NCBI GenBank assembly: GCA_021796235.1
Contig: JAJYOJ010000006.1
Span: 1-64,000 of the forward strand
Reading direction: 5' to 3'
DNA: 64,000 nucleotides
Source of the DNA: a bacterium
Lineage (GTDB): Bacteria > Patescibacteriota > Microgenomatia > UBA1406 > GWC2-37-13
Below, in pieces: positions 34,851-42,825 of this stretch. A model generated the notes under the pieces. The model was not told the DNA's origin. It was given only the letters and a program-made list of their open reading frames with translations, and made no database searches. The translations under genes were made by a program, and so were the position numbers. Position 1 is the stretch's first letter. Every line of letters starts with the position of its first letter.

Positions 34851-35333
34851 ATGAAATTAGAAACAGTAAAAATAAAGAAGCCCGAAAATATTAATTTTAT
34901 TCTCGCCCAGTCGCACTTTATAAAGACAGTTGAAGATGTTTATGAAACTTTGGTTGAGGCTATACCTGGAATAAAGTTTGGGTTAGCTTTTGCCGAGGCG
35001 TCTGGACCAAGAAAAATTCGCACAGCCGGGACTGATAAAGACATGATTAAACTTGCAGTTGATAATGCAAAAGCCGTCGGTTGCGGGCACTCACTCTTTA
35101 TTTTTTTGGGCAACGCATTCCCGATAAACGTTTTAAATCGAATCAAAATGATTTCGGAAATCGTTTCTGTCCATTGTGCAACCGCTAACGCTGCAGAAAT
35201 AATTGTTGCAGAAACAAAACAGGGGAGAGCCATCTTGGGGGTTGTCGACGGTGGATCGCCGCTTGCCACAGAAAAAGAAAATGAAGTAAAAGGAAGAAAA
35301 GATTTGCTTAGAAAGTTCGGATACAAGCTTTAA
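34851..35333 (+). CDS. adenosine-specific kinase family protein
   Basis: 160 residues. The segment ETLVEAIPGIKFGLAFAEASG near residue 36, VGCGHSLFIFL, and FPINVLNRIK with VHCATANAAEI are characteristic of the COG1839 adenosine-specific kinase family, first described in archaea. The protein would phosphorylate adenosine, perhaps in nucleoside salvage. The length fits. A TATAAT at 34835-34840 ends 10 nt before the ATG, with no Shine-Dalgarno sequence. Confidence 0.85.
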   Translation: MKLETVKIKKPENINFILAQSHFIKTVEDVYETLVEAIPGIKFGLAFAEASGPRKIRTAGTDKDMIKLAVDNAKAVGCGHSLFIFLGNAFPINVLNRIKMISEIVSVHCATANAAEIIVAETKQGRAILGVVDGGSPLATEKENEVKGRKDLLRKFGYKL

Positions 35334-35350
35334 AAGCGGGCCTCTAATTT

Positions 35351-35965
35351 TTATAAAGAAGCTATTTTCGGCAGTCCTCCCAAATCTTCCTTTGTTATTT
35401 CCTTATAAAGTTTGTTGCGAATAAGTGCTGGTTTACCTTCGTGTTCGACAACATAATAGGCGAAGCCGCGCATTTTTTGGACAGGTTTGTAGTCGGCGTG
35501 GCCGGGAAGAGATGTCGGATCTTTTTCCTCGAAATCGACTGGACTGTCGTCGGCTGTTACGAGATAGGTTGTACCGACATTGGCTACGAGATGACCCCAA
35601 CCCGAATCCATATGCACACTGTCGCCGGGCTTAACACTAATTGCTCTAAATTCTTCAACCCTATCCTGAATCATGTTGCCTTTTGCATCGGTCGCAAGTT
35701 TCTGGAGAAGCACAATTCCTTCACCATAAAGGATCCAATAGGTTTCTTCAATTTTACCCACATGATAATGTCCATAGGTTTTTATGTATTCGCCACTTAC
35801 TGTTCCGGGCTCCCAGACTGTAATATTTTTTTGATTGACCCCGCCCCGAATCATATAATAATGAACTGTCGGGCCAACGCCTTTAGGGTCCATGAGAACC
35901 TCTAGCATTTTCTCATGAGTGCGAGGAGCAAAATGTTTAGGGACAAATTTGAAATTGATATTCAT
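35351..35965 (-). CDS. cupin-type phosphoglucose isomerase
   Basis: 204 residues from ATG 35965. Metal-binding GHYHVGKIEETYW and VHMDSGWGHLVANVG are the cPGI signature of the archaeal-type enzyme, which interconverts glucose- and fructose-6-phosphate. The start overlaps the stop of the upstream cupin (ATGA), so translation is coupled. A classical PGI is not seen in this window. The gene fits with gap, pgk and the aldolase in supplying central carbon flux. Confidence 0.88.
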   Translation of the reverse strand: MNINFKFVPKHFAPRTHEKMLEVLMDPKGVGPTVHYYMIRGGVNQKNITVWEPGTVSGEYIKTYGHYHVGKIEETYWILYGEGIVLLQKLATDAKGNMIQDRVEEFRAISVKPGDSVHMDSGWGHLVANVGTTYLVTADDSPVDFEEKDPTSLPGHADYKPVQKMRGFAYYVVEHEGKPALIRNKLYKEITKEDLGGLPKIASL

Positions 35966-36408
35966 ACTGCGTTTCCTTTCCAACCACGATTGGGTTGTTT
36001 TCTCATCTCTTCGGTTTCATTAGGTCTGCCGTAATCATCTTCTAGCCTTTCGGTTATACCAATTTCAGGGGTTGACACTTCGATGATATCGCAATCGGTA
36101 ATTCCCATCAAGCGATGTCGTTGCCCAATCATGCAGGTATAACCCTTACCGTACTCAAGCTCGGTTTCGATAAGTTCACCGGTTTTGCCGTCCCAAATAA
36201 GTTTGGCGCGGCCGTCCATCATGTACCAACTTTCTTGTTTTTTATCGTGTCGCTGAAGCGATAGACGCTTACCGGCTCTTATGTGAAGTATTTTTCCCAT
36301 ATACGGCAGATCGGCGGAGGTCCAGTGGATTTCAAAACCCCAAGGTTTTTCAATGCGTTTTACAAAGGCGGAGGTTGAAAAAGTTTTTGGCTTGAGAGTA
36401 CTGGCCAT
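35962..36408 (-). CDS. cupin protein like the C-terminal domain of type II mannose-6-phosphate isomerase
   Basis: 148 residues. RPWG-like KPWGFEIHWT, a KRLSLQRHDKKQESWYMMDG strand pair and MIGQRHRLMG describe a cupin fold like the isomerase half of ManC/type II PMI. It probably binds a metal and a sugar phosphate, but activity is unproven. It is operonic with cPGI. Confidence 0.7.
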   Translation of the reverse strand: MASTLKPKTFSTSAFVKRIEKPWGFEIHWTSADLPYMGKILHIRAGKRLSLQRHDKKQESWYMMDGRAKLIWDGKTGELIETELEYGKGYTCMIGQRHRLMGITDCDIIEVSTPEIGITERLEDDYGRPNETEEMRKQPNRGWKGNAV

Positions 36409-36450
36409 AGGATAATATGATAGATAAAAAAGTAGTATAATGCAATATAC

Positions 36451-37371
36451 ATGAAGAGAGAGAAGCTGAGAGTACTTTTTAGTGCCCTAAGAGTCAATCA
36501 GTGGATCAAAAACCTCGTTATCTTTATTGCGATTATTTTTTCGGGAAAGCTATTTGAACTCAACCTGCTTATGAATTCGTTATATGGATTTTTTGTATTT
36601 TGTCTTTTATCGTCGACCTCTTATGTTTTAAATGACATAATTGATTATTCTTACGATCGAAAACATCCGATAAAAAAATTCCGGCCGATCGCCTCGGGTC
36701 AGATGAGTATCCCCGAAGCAAGTTTTATTGTCTTTATTTTAACCCTGGTTTCGTTAATCGCTTCTCTATTTTTTTCCTTACCATTTTTCTTTCTGAGTTT
36801 ATTTTTTATCCTGTTGCATTTTTTTTACTCTCTCTATCTCAAGCGTCAGCCGGTTATTGATATCTTCACGATTTCGGTATCCTTCATGATTCGAACCTTT
36901 GCGGGCGAAGTTGTTTCTGGGTTTCACATTCCGATCTGGTTGCTGCTAACGATATTTTTCGGCTCACTTTTTGTTGCCTCGGTCAAGCGCCAGTCCGAAC
37001 TTCGGGTCGCCGGAAAAGAAGCGCGCGAGTCACTTTATCGGTACAGCGAACATTTCCTGGACTTTCTTACCTATACTTTCGGCACAGCAACAATTATTGC
37101 CTATGCAACCTACACCTATGTTGAGCAGCTTCCCCAGTCGAAGACACTGCTATCGGGGGTAGTTTTAGAACTTTTTTCTGGGTCAGAGTCGAGAAAATGG
37201 ATGATGATAACCATCCCGTTGGTTGTTTACGGGGTCGCCCGCTACGCTCAACTTTTATATGAGCGAGCCGAAGGCGAGCGACCAGAAAAAATCATCACTA
37301 CTGACGCTCCTCTTATAGTAACAATGTTTTTATGGGGAGTTTTGGTCATCGGACTGATATATATATTTTGA
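36451..37371 (+). CDS. UbiA-superfamily prenyltransferase, decaprenyl-phosphate phosphoribosyltransferase-like
   Basis: 306 residues with about nine membrane helices. The first Asp-rich motif is in SYVLNDIIDYSYDRKHP, and the second region is LYLKRQPVIDIFTIS. RVNQWIKNLVIF and KKFRPIASGQ match DPPR-synthase-type proteins that attach phosphoribose to polyprenyl phosphate. It likely feeds envelope glycan synthesis at the membrane. A TATAAT at 36436-36441 ends 9 nt before the ATG. Confidence 0.75.
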   Translation: MKREKLRVLFSALRVNQWIKNLVIFIAIIFSGKLFELNLLMNSLYGFFVFCLLSSTSYVLNDIIDYSYDRKHPIKKFRPIASGQMSIPEASFIVFILTLVSLIASLFFSLPFFFLSLFFILLHFFYSLYLKRQPVIDIFTISVSFMIRTFAGEVVSGFHIPIWLLLTIFFGSLFVASVKRQSELRVAGKEARESLYRYSEHFLDFLTYTFGTATIIAYATYTYVEQLPQSKTLLSGVVLELFSGSESRKWMMITIPLVVYGVARYAQLLYERAEGERPEKIITTDAPLIVTMFLWGVLVIGLIYIF

Positions 37372-37389
37372 GTTGTGGATTATAAACCA

Positions 37390-37418
37390 TTGACAGCTAC
37401 CTAAAAATATTATAAAAA
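37390..37418 (+). promoter_or_regulatory. candidate recA promoter
   Basis: TTGACA at 37390-37395 followed after 17 nt by TAAAAA (37413-37418), with further TATAAT-like motifs at 37429-37434. It lies 30-60 nt upstream of the recA ATG. No clear LexA-type operator is visible. Confidence 0.4.
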
Positions 37419-37448
37419 TTATAACCATTATAATTCTTATTAAATTTT

Positions 37449-38450
37449 ATGAAATCAGACGAAAAAAATCCAAAAAAACAGGCAGTCGCTTTTGCTATTG
37501 AACAAATTCAAAAACAGTTTGGCCGCGGCGCAATTATGCGTCTGGGCCAGGGACCGGTTGTTGCAATCGATGTACTCCCAACCGGTATTTTGCCGCTCGA
37601 TGTTGCTTTGGGTGTGGGTGGAATTCCCAAGGGAAGAATTATTGAAATCTACGGACCCGAATCATCAGGAAAAACTACTCTAAGTCTTTCGCTTATTGCA
37701 GAAACGCAGAAAAATGGCGGAGTTGCCGCATTTATTGATGCTGAACATGCGGTTGATCCGGCCTGGGCAAAAGTTTTAGGAGTCAAACTCGAAGATCTTT
37801 TGATTTCGCAACCGGACACCGGTGAACAGGCGTTGGAAATCGCCGAGCAACTGATCCGTTCGGGTGGAGTTGATTTAGTTATTGTTGATTCGGTTGCGGC
37901 TCTAGTGCCCAGAGCCGAGATTGAGGGAGAAATGGGAGATGCTCAAATGGGACTTCAGGCGCGTCTAATGTCACAGGCGCTTCGTAAATTAACCGGAGTG
38001 GTTTCCAAATCAAAAACCACAGTTCTTTTCACCAATCAGCTGCGTCTCAAAATCGGTATCATGTTTGGCAATCCCGAGACGACTCCGGGAGGATTAGCTC
38101 TCAAATTTTATGCCTCAGTTCGCATGGATGTCAGAAAAATTGAAACCTTGAAAAAAAACAATCAGGTTTATGGTGCGCGGATAAGGGTAAAGATTGTAAA
38201 GAATAAAGTGGCGCCACCCTTTAAAGAAGCTGAGATAGTGATAACTGCCAATGGAATTGATCGGGAAGAAGGATTGATTGATGCGGCTATAAATAGTGGG
38301 ATTATTGAAAAAAGCGGTTCTTTTCTCAAGCTGGGAGAAAAAATTTTAGGCCATGGTAAAGAGGAGGCAAAAGAGGTGTTGCAAAGAGATGTCAAACTAA
38401 GGTCGCAGATAGAAAAAGGCATAAAAGAAAAAACAGCGGTCAAAAAATAA
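37449..38450 (+). CDS. recA: recombinase RecA
   Basis: 333 residues. The Walker [36 protein letters not shown], and the loop [20 protein letters not shown] are all diagnostic. It forms filaments on single-stranded DNA for repair and recombination. recX follows 1 nt after the stop. Confidence 0.98.
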   Translation: MKSDEKNPKKQAVAFAIEQIQKQFGRGAIMRLGQGPVVAIDVLPTGILPLDVALGVGGIPKGRIIEIYGPESSGKTTLSLSLIAETQKNGGVAAFIDAEHAVDPAWAKVLGVKLEDLLISQPDTGEQALEIAEQLIRSGGVDLVIVDSVAALVPRAEIEGEMGDAQMGLQARLMSQALRKLTGVVSKSKTTVLFTNQLRLKIGIMFGNPETTPGGLALKFYASVRMDVRKIETLKKNNQVYGARIRVKIVKNKVAPPFKEAEIVITANGIDREEGLIDAAINSGIIEKSGSFLKLGEKILGHGKEEAKEVLQRDVKLRSQIEKGIKEKTAVKK

Positions 38451-38451
38451 A

Positions 38452-38922
38452 ATGGAAGAGGATCTGCAGGGACTTTTAAACTACGCCTATTTCTATTTGA
38501 AGTTCCGCCCGCGGACAAAAAAAGAAGTAAGGGATTATCTTTATAAAAAAATTAAAAATCGCCACTGGTCACGGGATGATGCAGATAAAGTTCTTAAACG
38601 CCTGGAAGAGCAAGATTTTATTGACGACAAAAAATTCGTTGAGTGGTTTGTCGAGCAGAGAAATATTCTTAAACCGAAAAGCGAGTTTGCAATTCGGGCC
38701 GAACTTTATAAATACGGCGTTGAAAAAGATGTCGCGGAAAATTATTTCCAGGAGAAACCGCTTGCCGAAGATGAACTTGCCGAAAAAGCTCTGCGATCTC
38801 GCTGGGGCCGGTTTAAATTGCTCACTAAAGAAAAACGCTTCCCAAAAGCCTTAAGCTTTCTTTTACGCAGAGGATTTAGTTTTGCTGTGGCCAAAATAGT
38901 CATTGAAAAACTTGAAAGATGA
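38452..38922 (+). CDS. recX: RecX regulatory protein
   Basis: 156 residues of tandem helical repeats. RPRTKKEVRDYLYKKI near the start and FIDDKKFVEWFVEQR match RecX, which limits RecA filament growth. The adjacency to recA supports the call. Confidence 0.9.
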   Translation: MEEDLQGLLNYAYFYLKFRPRTKKEVRDYLYKKIKNRHWSRDDADKVLKRLEEQDFIDDKKFVEWFVEQRNILKPKSEFAIRAELYKYGVEKDVAENYFQEKPLAEDELAEKALRSRWGRFKLLTKEKRFPKALSFLLRRGFSFAVAKIVIEKLER

Positions 38923-38991
38923 AGTATAATAGCTATATTAGAAATTGCCTGACAGAAGGAATTAAATTTAGTAATTACCACATGTTATTTA

Positions 38992-39053
38992 TACGTCATT
39001 CAACTCTTCGAGTTTCGCTTGCAACCCGACTTGATTAAGTCGTAGGTGACGTA
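38992..39053 (+). repeat. structured element, three-stem cloverleaf-like palindrome
   Basis: A perfect 7-bp outer stem, TACGTCA (38992-38998) with TGACGTA (39047-39053), encloses two hairpins. The first is AACTC/GAGTT with a 3-nt loop (39002-39014). The second is CGACTT/AAGTCG with a 4-nt loop (39027-39042). It sits in the 173-bp gap between recX and the RNase Y gene, which I see no gene in. The function is unknown; a small RNA, a mobile palindrome or a recombination site are all possible. Confidence 0.5.
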
Positions 39054-39095
39054 TCTGTGGTCTAATAACTTCTTAGGGCTAAGAAATTTTAAGAT

Positions 39096-40553
39096 ATGAT
39101 ACAAAAATTTTTTCGCAAATTTTTTGTTTCAAAAAAAGAGACGTCTACATCCAGGGTTGATACCGATTCGAAAACCAAGGAGATATTGTTTAAGGCCAAT
39201 GAAGAAGCTTTGCGTATAAAACAGGAGGCTGAAAGCGAAGCGCGAAAGGCTATGGCCGAAGCACTTGAGCTTGAAAAACGCTTGGCAAAAAAAGAACAGC
39301 AGATCGACGACAAAGAAACATATATAGAAAAGGAACGGAATTCTATCGATCAGGGAAGAAGACAGATAGATTCATTGCATAAAGAAATAGAAGAAAAACG
39401 TGATGCCATGCTCATTAAACTGGAAAAAATCGCTTCCCTTACTAAGGACCAGGCAAGAGAGCTTTTGCTTTCCGGCTGGGAAGATAAATTAAAGTCAGAG
39501 GTTGCCAAACGGATCAAACAATCAGAAGAGGAGGTTAAAAAAGACGTGGACGAAAAAGCCAAACAGATATTGGTTGATGCAATGCGTTATGGAGCGACAG
39601 ACTACACGGCAGAATATACGCTCTCAATTATTAATCTTCCGAATGACGAGTTTAAAGGTAGGATCATCGGTAAAGATGGACGCAACATTCGCGCTTTTGA
39701 GTTGGCAACCGGAGTGGACGTTGATCTCGAGGAAGAAAAAGTTATCAGACTTTCTTCATTCGATGCCGTACGACGTGAGATCGCAAGATTATCATTAGAG
39801 CGATTGATTAAAGATGGGCGCATCCAACCGGAAAGAATCGAAGAAATAGTTAATAAAACCAGAGAAGAGGTCGAAAAAATAATTTACAAAGCCGGAGAAG
39901 AGTTAGCTCACAAAGTTGGTGTATTTAATCTGCCAAATGAGATAATTCAAAGTCTGGGTCGGTTTAAATACCGTTATTCTTACGGACAAAATATGATTGT
40001 TCACACGCTGGAAGAAACACGCATTGGTATTGCTTTAGCCCATGAGCTTAAGGCTGACGTTAATGTCGTAAAGCTTGGCTGTTTATTACACGACATTGGT
40101 AAGGTTGTGGCAGATAAAGAGGGTTCACACGTCGAGCTCGGAGTTGAACTTTTGAAGAGAAATCGTTTTCCTGAGAAAGTTATTAGCTGTATTGCTGCTC
40201 ATCACGAAGATATTCCGTTTCCTTCAGTTGAGTCGGTCATTGTTTACATTGCGGATGCGGTATCGGGCGGAAGGCCAGGCGCCCGCCATGAAGATTTTCA
40301 AGAATATCTAAAGCGAATTAAAACGATTGAAGATACTGCTAAGCTAAAAAAAGGCGTCAAAGAAGTCTACGCTCTTCAGGCTGGAAGAGAGCTTAGGGTA
40401 GTTGTTGAGCCAACCGAAATAACCGATGATGAAGCTGTCGTGTTAGCGGAAAAAATCAGAGAAGAGTTAGAAAAAAAATTTGATGTTTTTCCTGGACAAA
40501 TAAAAATCACAATAATCCGAGAGTTTAGAAGTGAAGCCACAACAAAAATTTAG
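39096..40553 (+). CDS. rny: ribonuclease Y without the usual N-terminal membrane anchor
   Basis: 485 residues. A long coiled coil (about 20-170) is followed by the KH domain GRIIGKDGRNIRAFE and the HD phosphohydrolase domain (GCLLHDIGK, AAHHEDIPF). It starts IQKFFRKFFVSKKET and has no hydrophobic helix at the N-terminus. A TAA stop lies two codons upstream in frame, so the anchor is truly absent from this reading. RNase Y starts mRNA decay and is membrane-bound in most Firmicutes; a cytosolic form is predicted here. Confidence 0.9.
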   Translation: MIQKFFRKFFVSKKETSTSRVDTDSKTKEILFKANEEALRIKQEAESEARKAMAEALELEKRLAKKEQQIDDKETYIEKERNSIDQGRRQIDSLHKEIEEKRDAMLIKLEKIASLTKDQARELLLSGWEDKLKSEVAKRIKQSEEEVKKDVDEKAKQILVDAMRYGATDYTAEYTLSIINLPNDEFKGRIIGKDGRNIRAFELATGVDVDLEEEKVIRLSSFDAVRREIARLSLERLIKDGRIQPERIEEIVNKTREEVEKIIYKAGEELAHKVGVFNLPNEIIQSLGRFKYRYSYGQNMIVHTLEETRIGIALAHELKADVNVVKLGCLLHDIGKVVADKEGSHVELGVELLKRNRFPEKVISCIAAHHEDIPFPSVESVIVYIADAVSGGRPGARHEDFQEYLKRIKTIEDTAKLKKGVKEVYALQAGRELRVVVEPTEITDDEAVVLAEKIREELEKKFDVFPGQIKITIIREFRSEATTKI

Positions 40554-40723
40554 AATTCATTATTTAGGTTTACATATCTTCTCGTGCTGGCGCTCCGATA
40601 TTGATATAGATTGTTATAATAAGATGTTTTAATATAGATTGACAAGAGGCGATAAAAATAATATTCTGATCTCGAAAGATTGTTATAATTTTCTAAACTT
40701 AGATAGCAGGGGGGTGAAAAATC

Positions 40724-40996
40724 ATGACAAAAGCAGATTTAGTTGCACAGGTTGCAAAGAAAGCCGGACTCACTGCTAAAGCAGCCAAAGACGCAGTCAA
40801 TTCAGTCTTTACTACAATGACCGACGCTTTGAAAAGAGGAGAGAAGGTTGTGGTCACAGGTTTTGGAACCTTTATGGTTCGTAAACGCGCAGCCAGGAAA
40901 GGCCGCAATCCTCAAACCGGCGCGGAAATTCAAATCCCCGCCACAAAAACACCTGGTTTTACAGCTGGTAAATCCTTGAAAAGAACCGTTAAGTAA
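40724..40996 (+). CDS. HU-family DNA-binding protein
   Basis: 90 residues. MTKADLVAQVAKKAGLTAKAAKDAV, FGTFMVRKRAARKGRNPQTG and the end GKSLKRTV are the classical HU signature. It bends and compacts DNA. Unlike most genes here it has a strong Shine-Dalgarno sequence (GGGGGGTG, 40709-40716) and is followed by an intrinsic terminator. Confidence 0.95.
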   Translation: MTKADLVAQVAKKAGLTAKAAKDAVNSVFTTMTDALKRGEKVVVTGFGTFMVRKRAARKGRNPQTGAEIQIPATKTPGFTAGKSLKRTVK

Positions 40997-41024
40997 AACT
41001 TGGTTTTTTATTTTGAGCCATATA

Positions 41025-41056
41025 AACAATCCCGCCACAAGCGGGATTGTTTTTTA
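41025..41056 (+). terminator. intrinsic terminator downstream of the HU gene
   Basis: Stem AACAATCCCGC pairs with GCGGGATTGTT around a short CACAA loop, followed by T-rich sequence. This is one of the few clear rho-independent terminators in the window. Confidence 0.85.
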
Positions 41057-41081
41057 CTTGCAAAATTGGTATAATATTTAT

Positions 41082-41648
41082 ATGTTCAAGAAGGTTCTTT
41101 CGGTTGTCTTATTCCTCCTTTTCTTAATTATTGTTCCGCCAGCTTTTTACCTTATTGATAATTCTGCAACGCCAAACCAGGCGAGTTCAGCCGCTACACT
41201 GATCGGATCTGATAAGGTGGTGTATGAGTTACCATATCCCGGCATACTCCCCGACAATCCGCTTTATTTTGTCAAAATCGTCAGAGACAGAATTGTTGAA
41301 TTTCTTACGCGTGAAAACATAAAAAAGGCCGAGCTTTACCTTCTATTTTCTGACAAACGAGCCGCAGCAGCTTTGGAGCTGGCCCAAAACGGGAAAGATG
41401 AGTTAGCAATATCCACGCTTTCCAAAGGCGAAAAATATTTCAGTAAAATTCCAAAACTTTTATCAGACTCTAAAAAACAAGGTGTCTCACCTTCATCAGA
41501 TTTAATTTCCCGCCTTCAGCTTAGCAACGCAAAACACCGTGAAGTTGCCCAAACTCTTGTTAAAGATTTGCCTTCGGGTCAAAATGATGAAATGAATCAA
41601 ATTCTTCAGTTAAATAGCGAAATTAAAAAAGAGCTAAACCGGCTATAA
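41082..41648 (+). CDS. DUF5667-type secreted or membrane-anchored protein
   Basis: 188 residues from ATG 41082. An N-terminal hydrophobic segment (about 5-24) leads to ELPYPGILPDNPLYFVKIVRDRI, the signature of DUF5667 domains, and then to a helical region (about 85-185) of amphipathic repeats. The function is unknown; it is likely extracytoplasmic. A TATAAT (41070-41075) ends 6 nt before this ATG, which is why I prefer it to the upstream in-frame ATG at 41013, which lies before the terminator stem. Confidence 0.75.
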   Translation: MFKKVLSVVLFLLFLIIVPPAFYLIDNSATPNQASSAATLIGSDKVVYELPYPGILPDNPLYFVKIVRDRIVEFLTRENIKKAELYLLFSDKRAAAALELAQNGKDELAISTLSKGEKYFSKIPKLLSDSKKQGVSPSSDLISRLQLSNAKHREVAQTLVKDLPSGQNDEMNQILQLNSEIKKELNRL

Positions 41649-42825
41649 CACCCAAAAGCAGAAAATTCTGCTGCAGCGTCAGCCAGTAGTGATCGAAAAG
41701 ACCGGTTAAAATAATTGCAGAAGCTACATAAGGATAACTTAAAACGATTTTTATAATTCTTTTATAAAGAAAAACTAAAATCATTATTGTTCCGACGATT
41801 CCAACTTCAGTTAAAACAAGTAAAAAAACATTATGTACGGGCTGGTTCAAAAGATCGAGATACTTTATTGGGAAATTCTGTTGGTATAAGAGATAGTTAT
41901 TTAGTCCAACCCCAAGCACGGAATGGTTTAAAAAGATCCTGAGCGCGTCTTTTGTAAGAAGTAATCGCTTCTCGAGGTCTTGGGGATCGCCGCGTGCTTG
42001 GAAAAAAATTAGTGACAAAACACCAATAATAATAATCTTTGCGATCGTACAGAGCCTACATTTCTTCCAGGTATTACGGAGTAAATATACTAAGTTGAGG
42101 AAAAGAAAAACTAGAATAATAAATTTTGCAAAGGAAAAAAAGATAATAAGTGAAGATGCCAACAATAAAATATTCTTCAAAAAAAAGTTTTCAAAATTCC
42201 TTTTTGTGAGATAAAAGAAATATAATAATAAATAAAATCCGGCGAGGGAATTGGGGTGAGAAAATGAAGCATAAGGTCTTAAAATCTCTGTACCAAAAAG
42301 CGCAGCCTTGGCAATCCCCAACGTTCCTAAACTGAAAGTTCTTTCGCCCAAGAAATAGAACAACCCTCCGACAGAATGCCTCTCTATGAGTTCCAAAACA
42401 GCAATAATAATTTCACCTAAAGCGCCGATTGTAAATGCGATTAAAATGAGTTTATCCGTTTTTTTTGTCTGTCTTAAAACAAAAAAAATAATAATTAATT
42501 CTATTAATTTTGCTATCCCGTAGAGGACAAGCATCCCTGATGTAGACACAAAAACCGTCACTACCAGGAAACCAATAAAAATAAGAAGTTTCTTTTTTAA
42601 AAAAGCTTTCAAGACTAATTTGAGGTTTAATAAAAGCAAAAGCAGGGCAATAATATCGGTTAAATATAATGTTGGCGCAAGATAATCAACCCGTACGCCT
42701 GAAAGGTAGGCAAAGGGAAAAAAGAAATGTTTCCCCAGCTGGGTTGGGAGAAAAAGAATGAATAAAAAGAGCAAAAGGTTATTAAAAAAGCGACCGTTGT
42801 TCTTGAATTTTGTTTGCTTGATCAT
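41623..42825 (-). CDS. O-antigen ligase/polymerase-like membrane protein
   Basis: About 400 residues with roughly eleven transmembrane helices. RPYASFSHPNSLAGFYLLLYFF near the middle and VLGVGLNNYLLYQQNFP with QPVHNVFLLVLTEVGI in the C-terminal half are Wzy_C features. It may ligate or polymerise surface polysaccharide. The C-terminal end overlaps the opposite-strand DUF5667 gene by 26 bp, and the start overlaps the EndoQ gene by 44 nt. Confidence 0.8.
   Translation of the reverse strand: MIKQTKFKNNGRFFNNLLLFLFILFLPTQLGKHFFFPFAYLSGVRVDYLAPTLYLTDIIALLLLLLNLKLVLKAFLKKKLLIFIGFLVVTVFVSTSGMLVLYGIAKLIELIIIFFVLRQTKKTDKLILIAFTIGALGEIIIAVLELIERHSVGGLFYFLGERTFSLGTLGIAKAALFGTEILRPYASFSHPNSLAGFYLLLYFFYLTKRNFENFFLKNILLLASSLIIFFSFAKFIILVFLFLNLVYLLRNTWKKCRLCTIAKIIIIGVLSLIFFQARGDPQDLEKRLLLTKDALRIFLNHSVLGVGLNNYLLYQQNFPIKYLDLLNQPVHNVFLLVLTEVGIVGTIMILVFLYKRIIKIVLSYPYVASAIILTGLFDHYWLTLQQNFLLLGVIAGLALF

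Noticed and set aside
39350-39562. Minus-strand Ser/Leu-rich frame inside rny
   Set aside because: Shadow of the coiled-coil codons.
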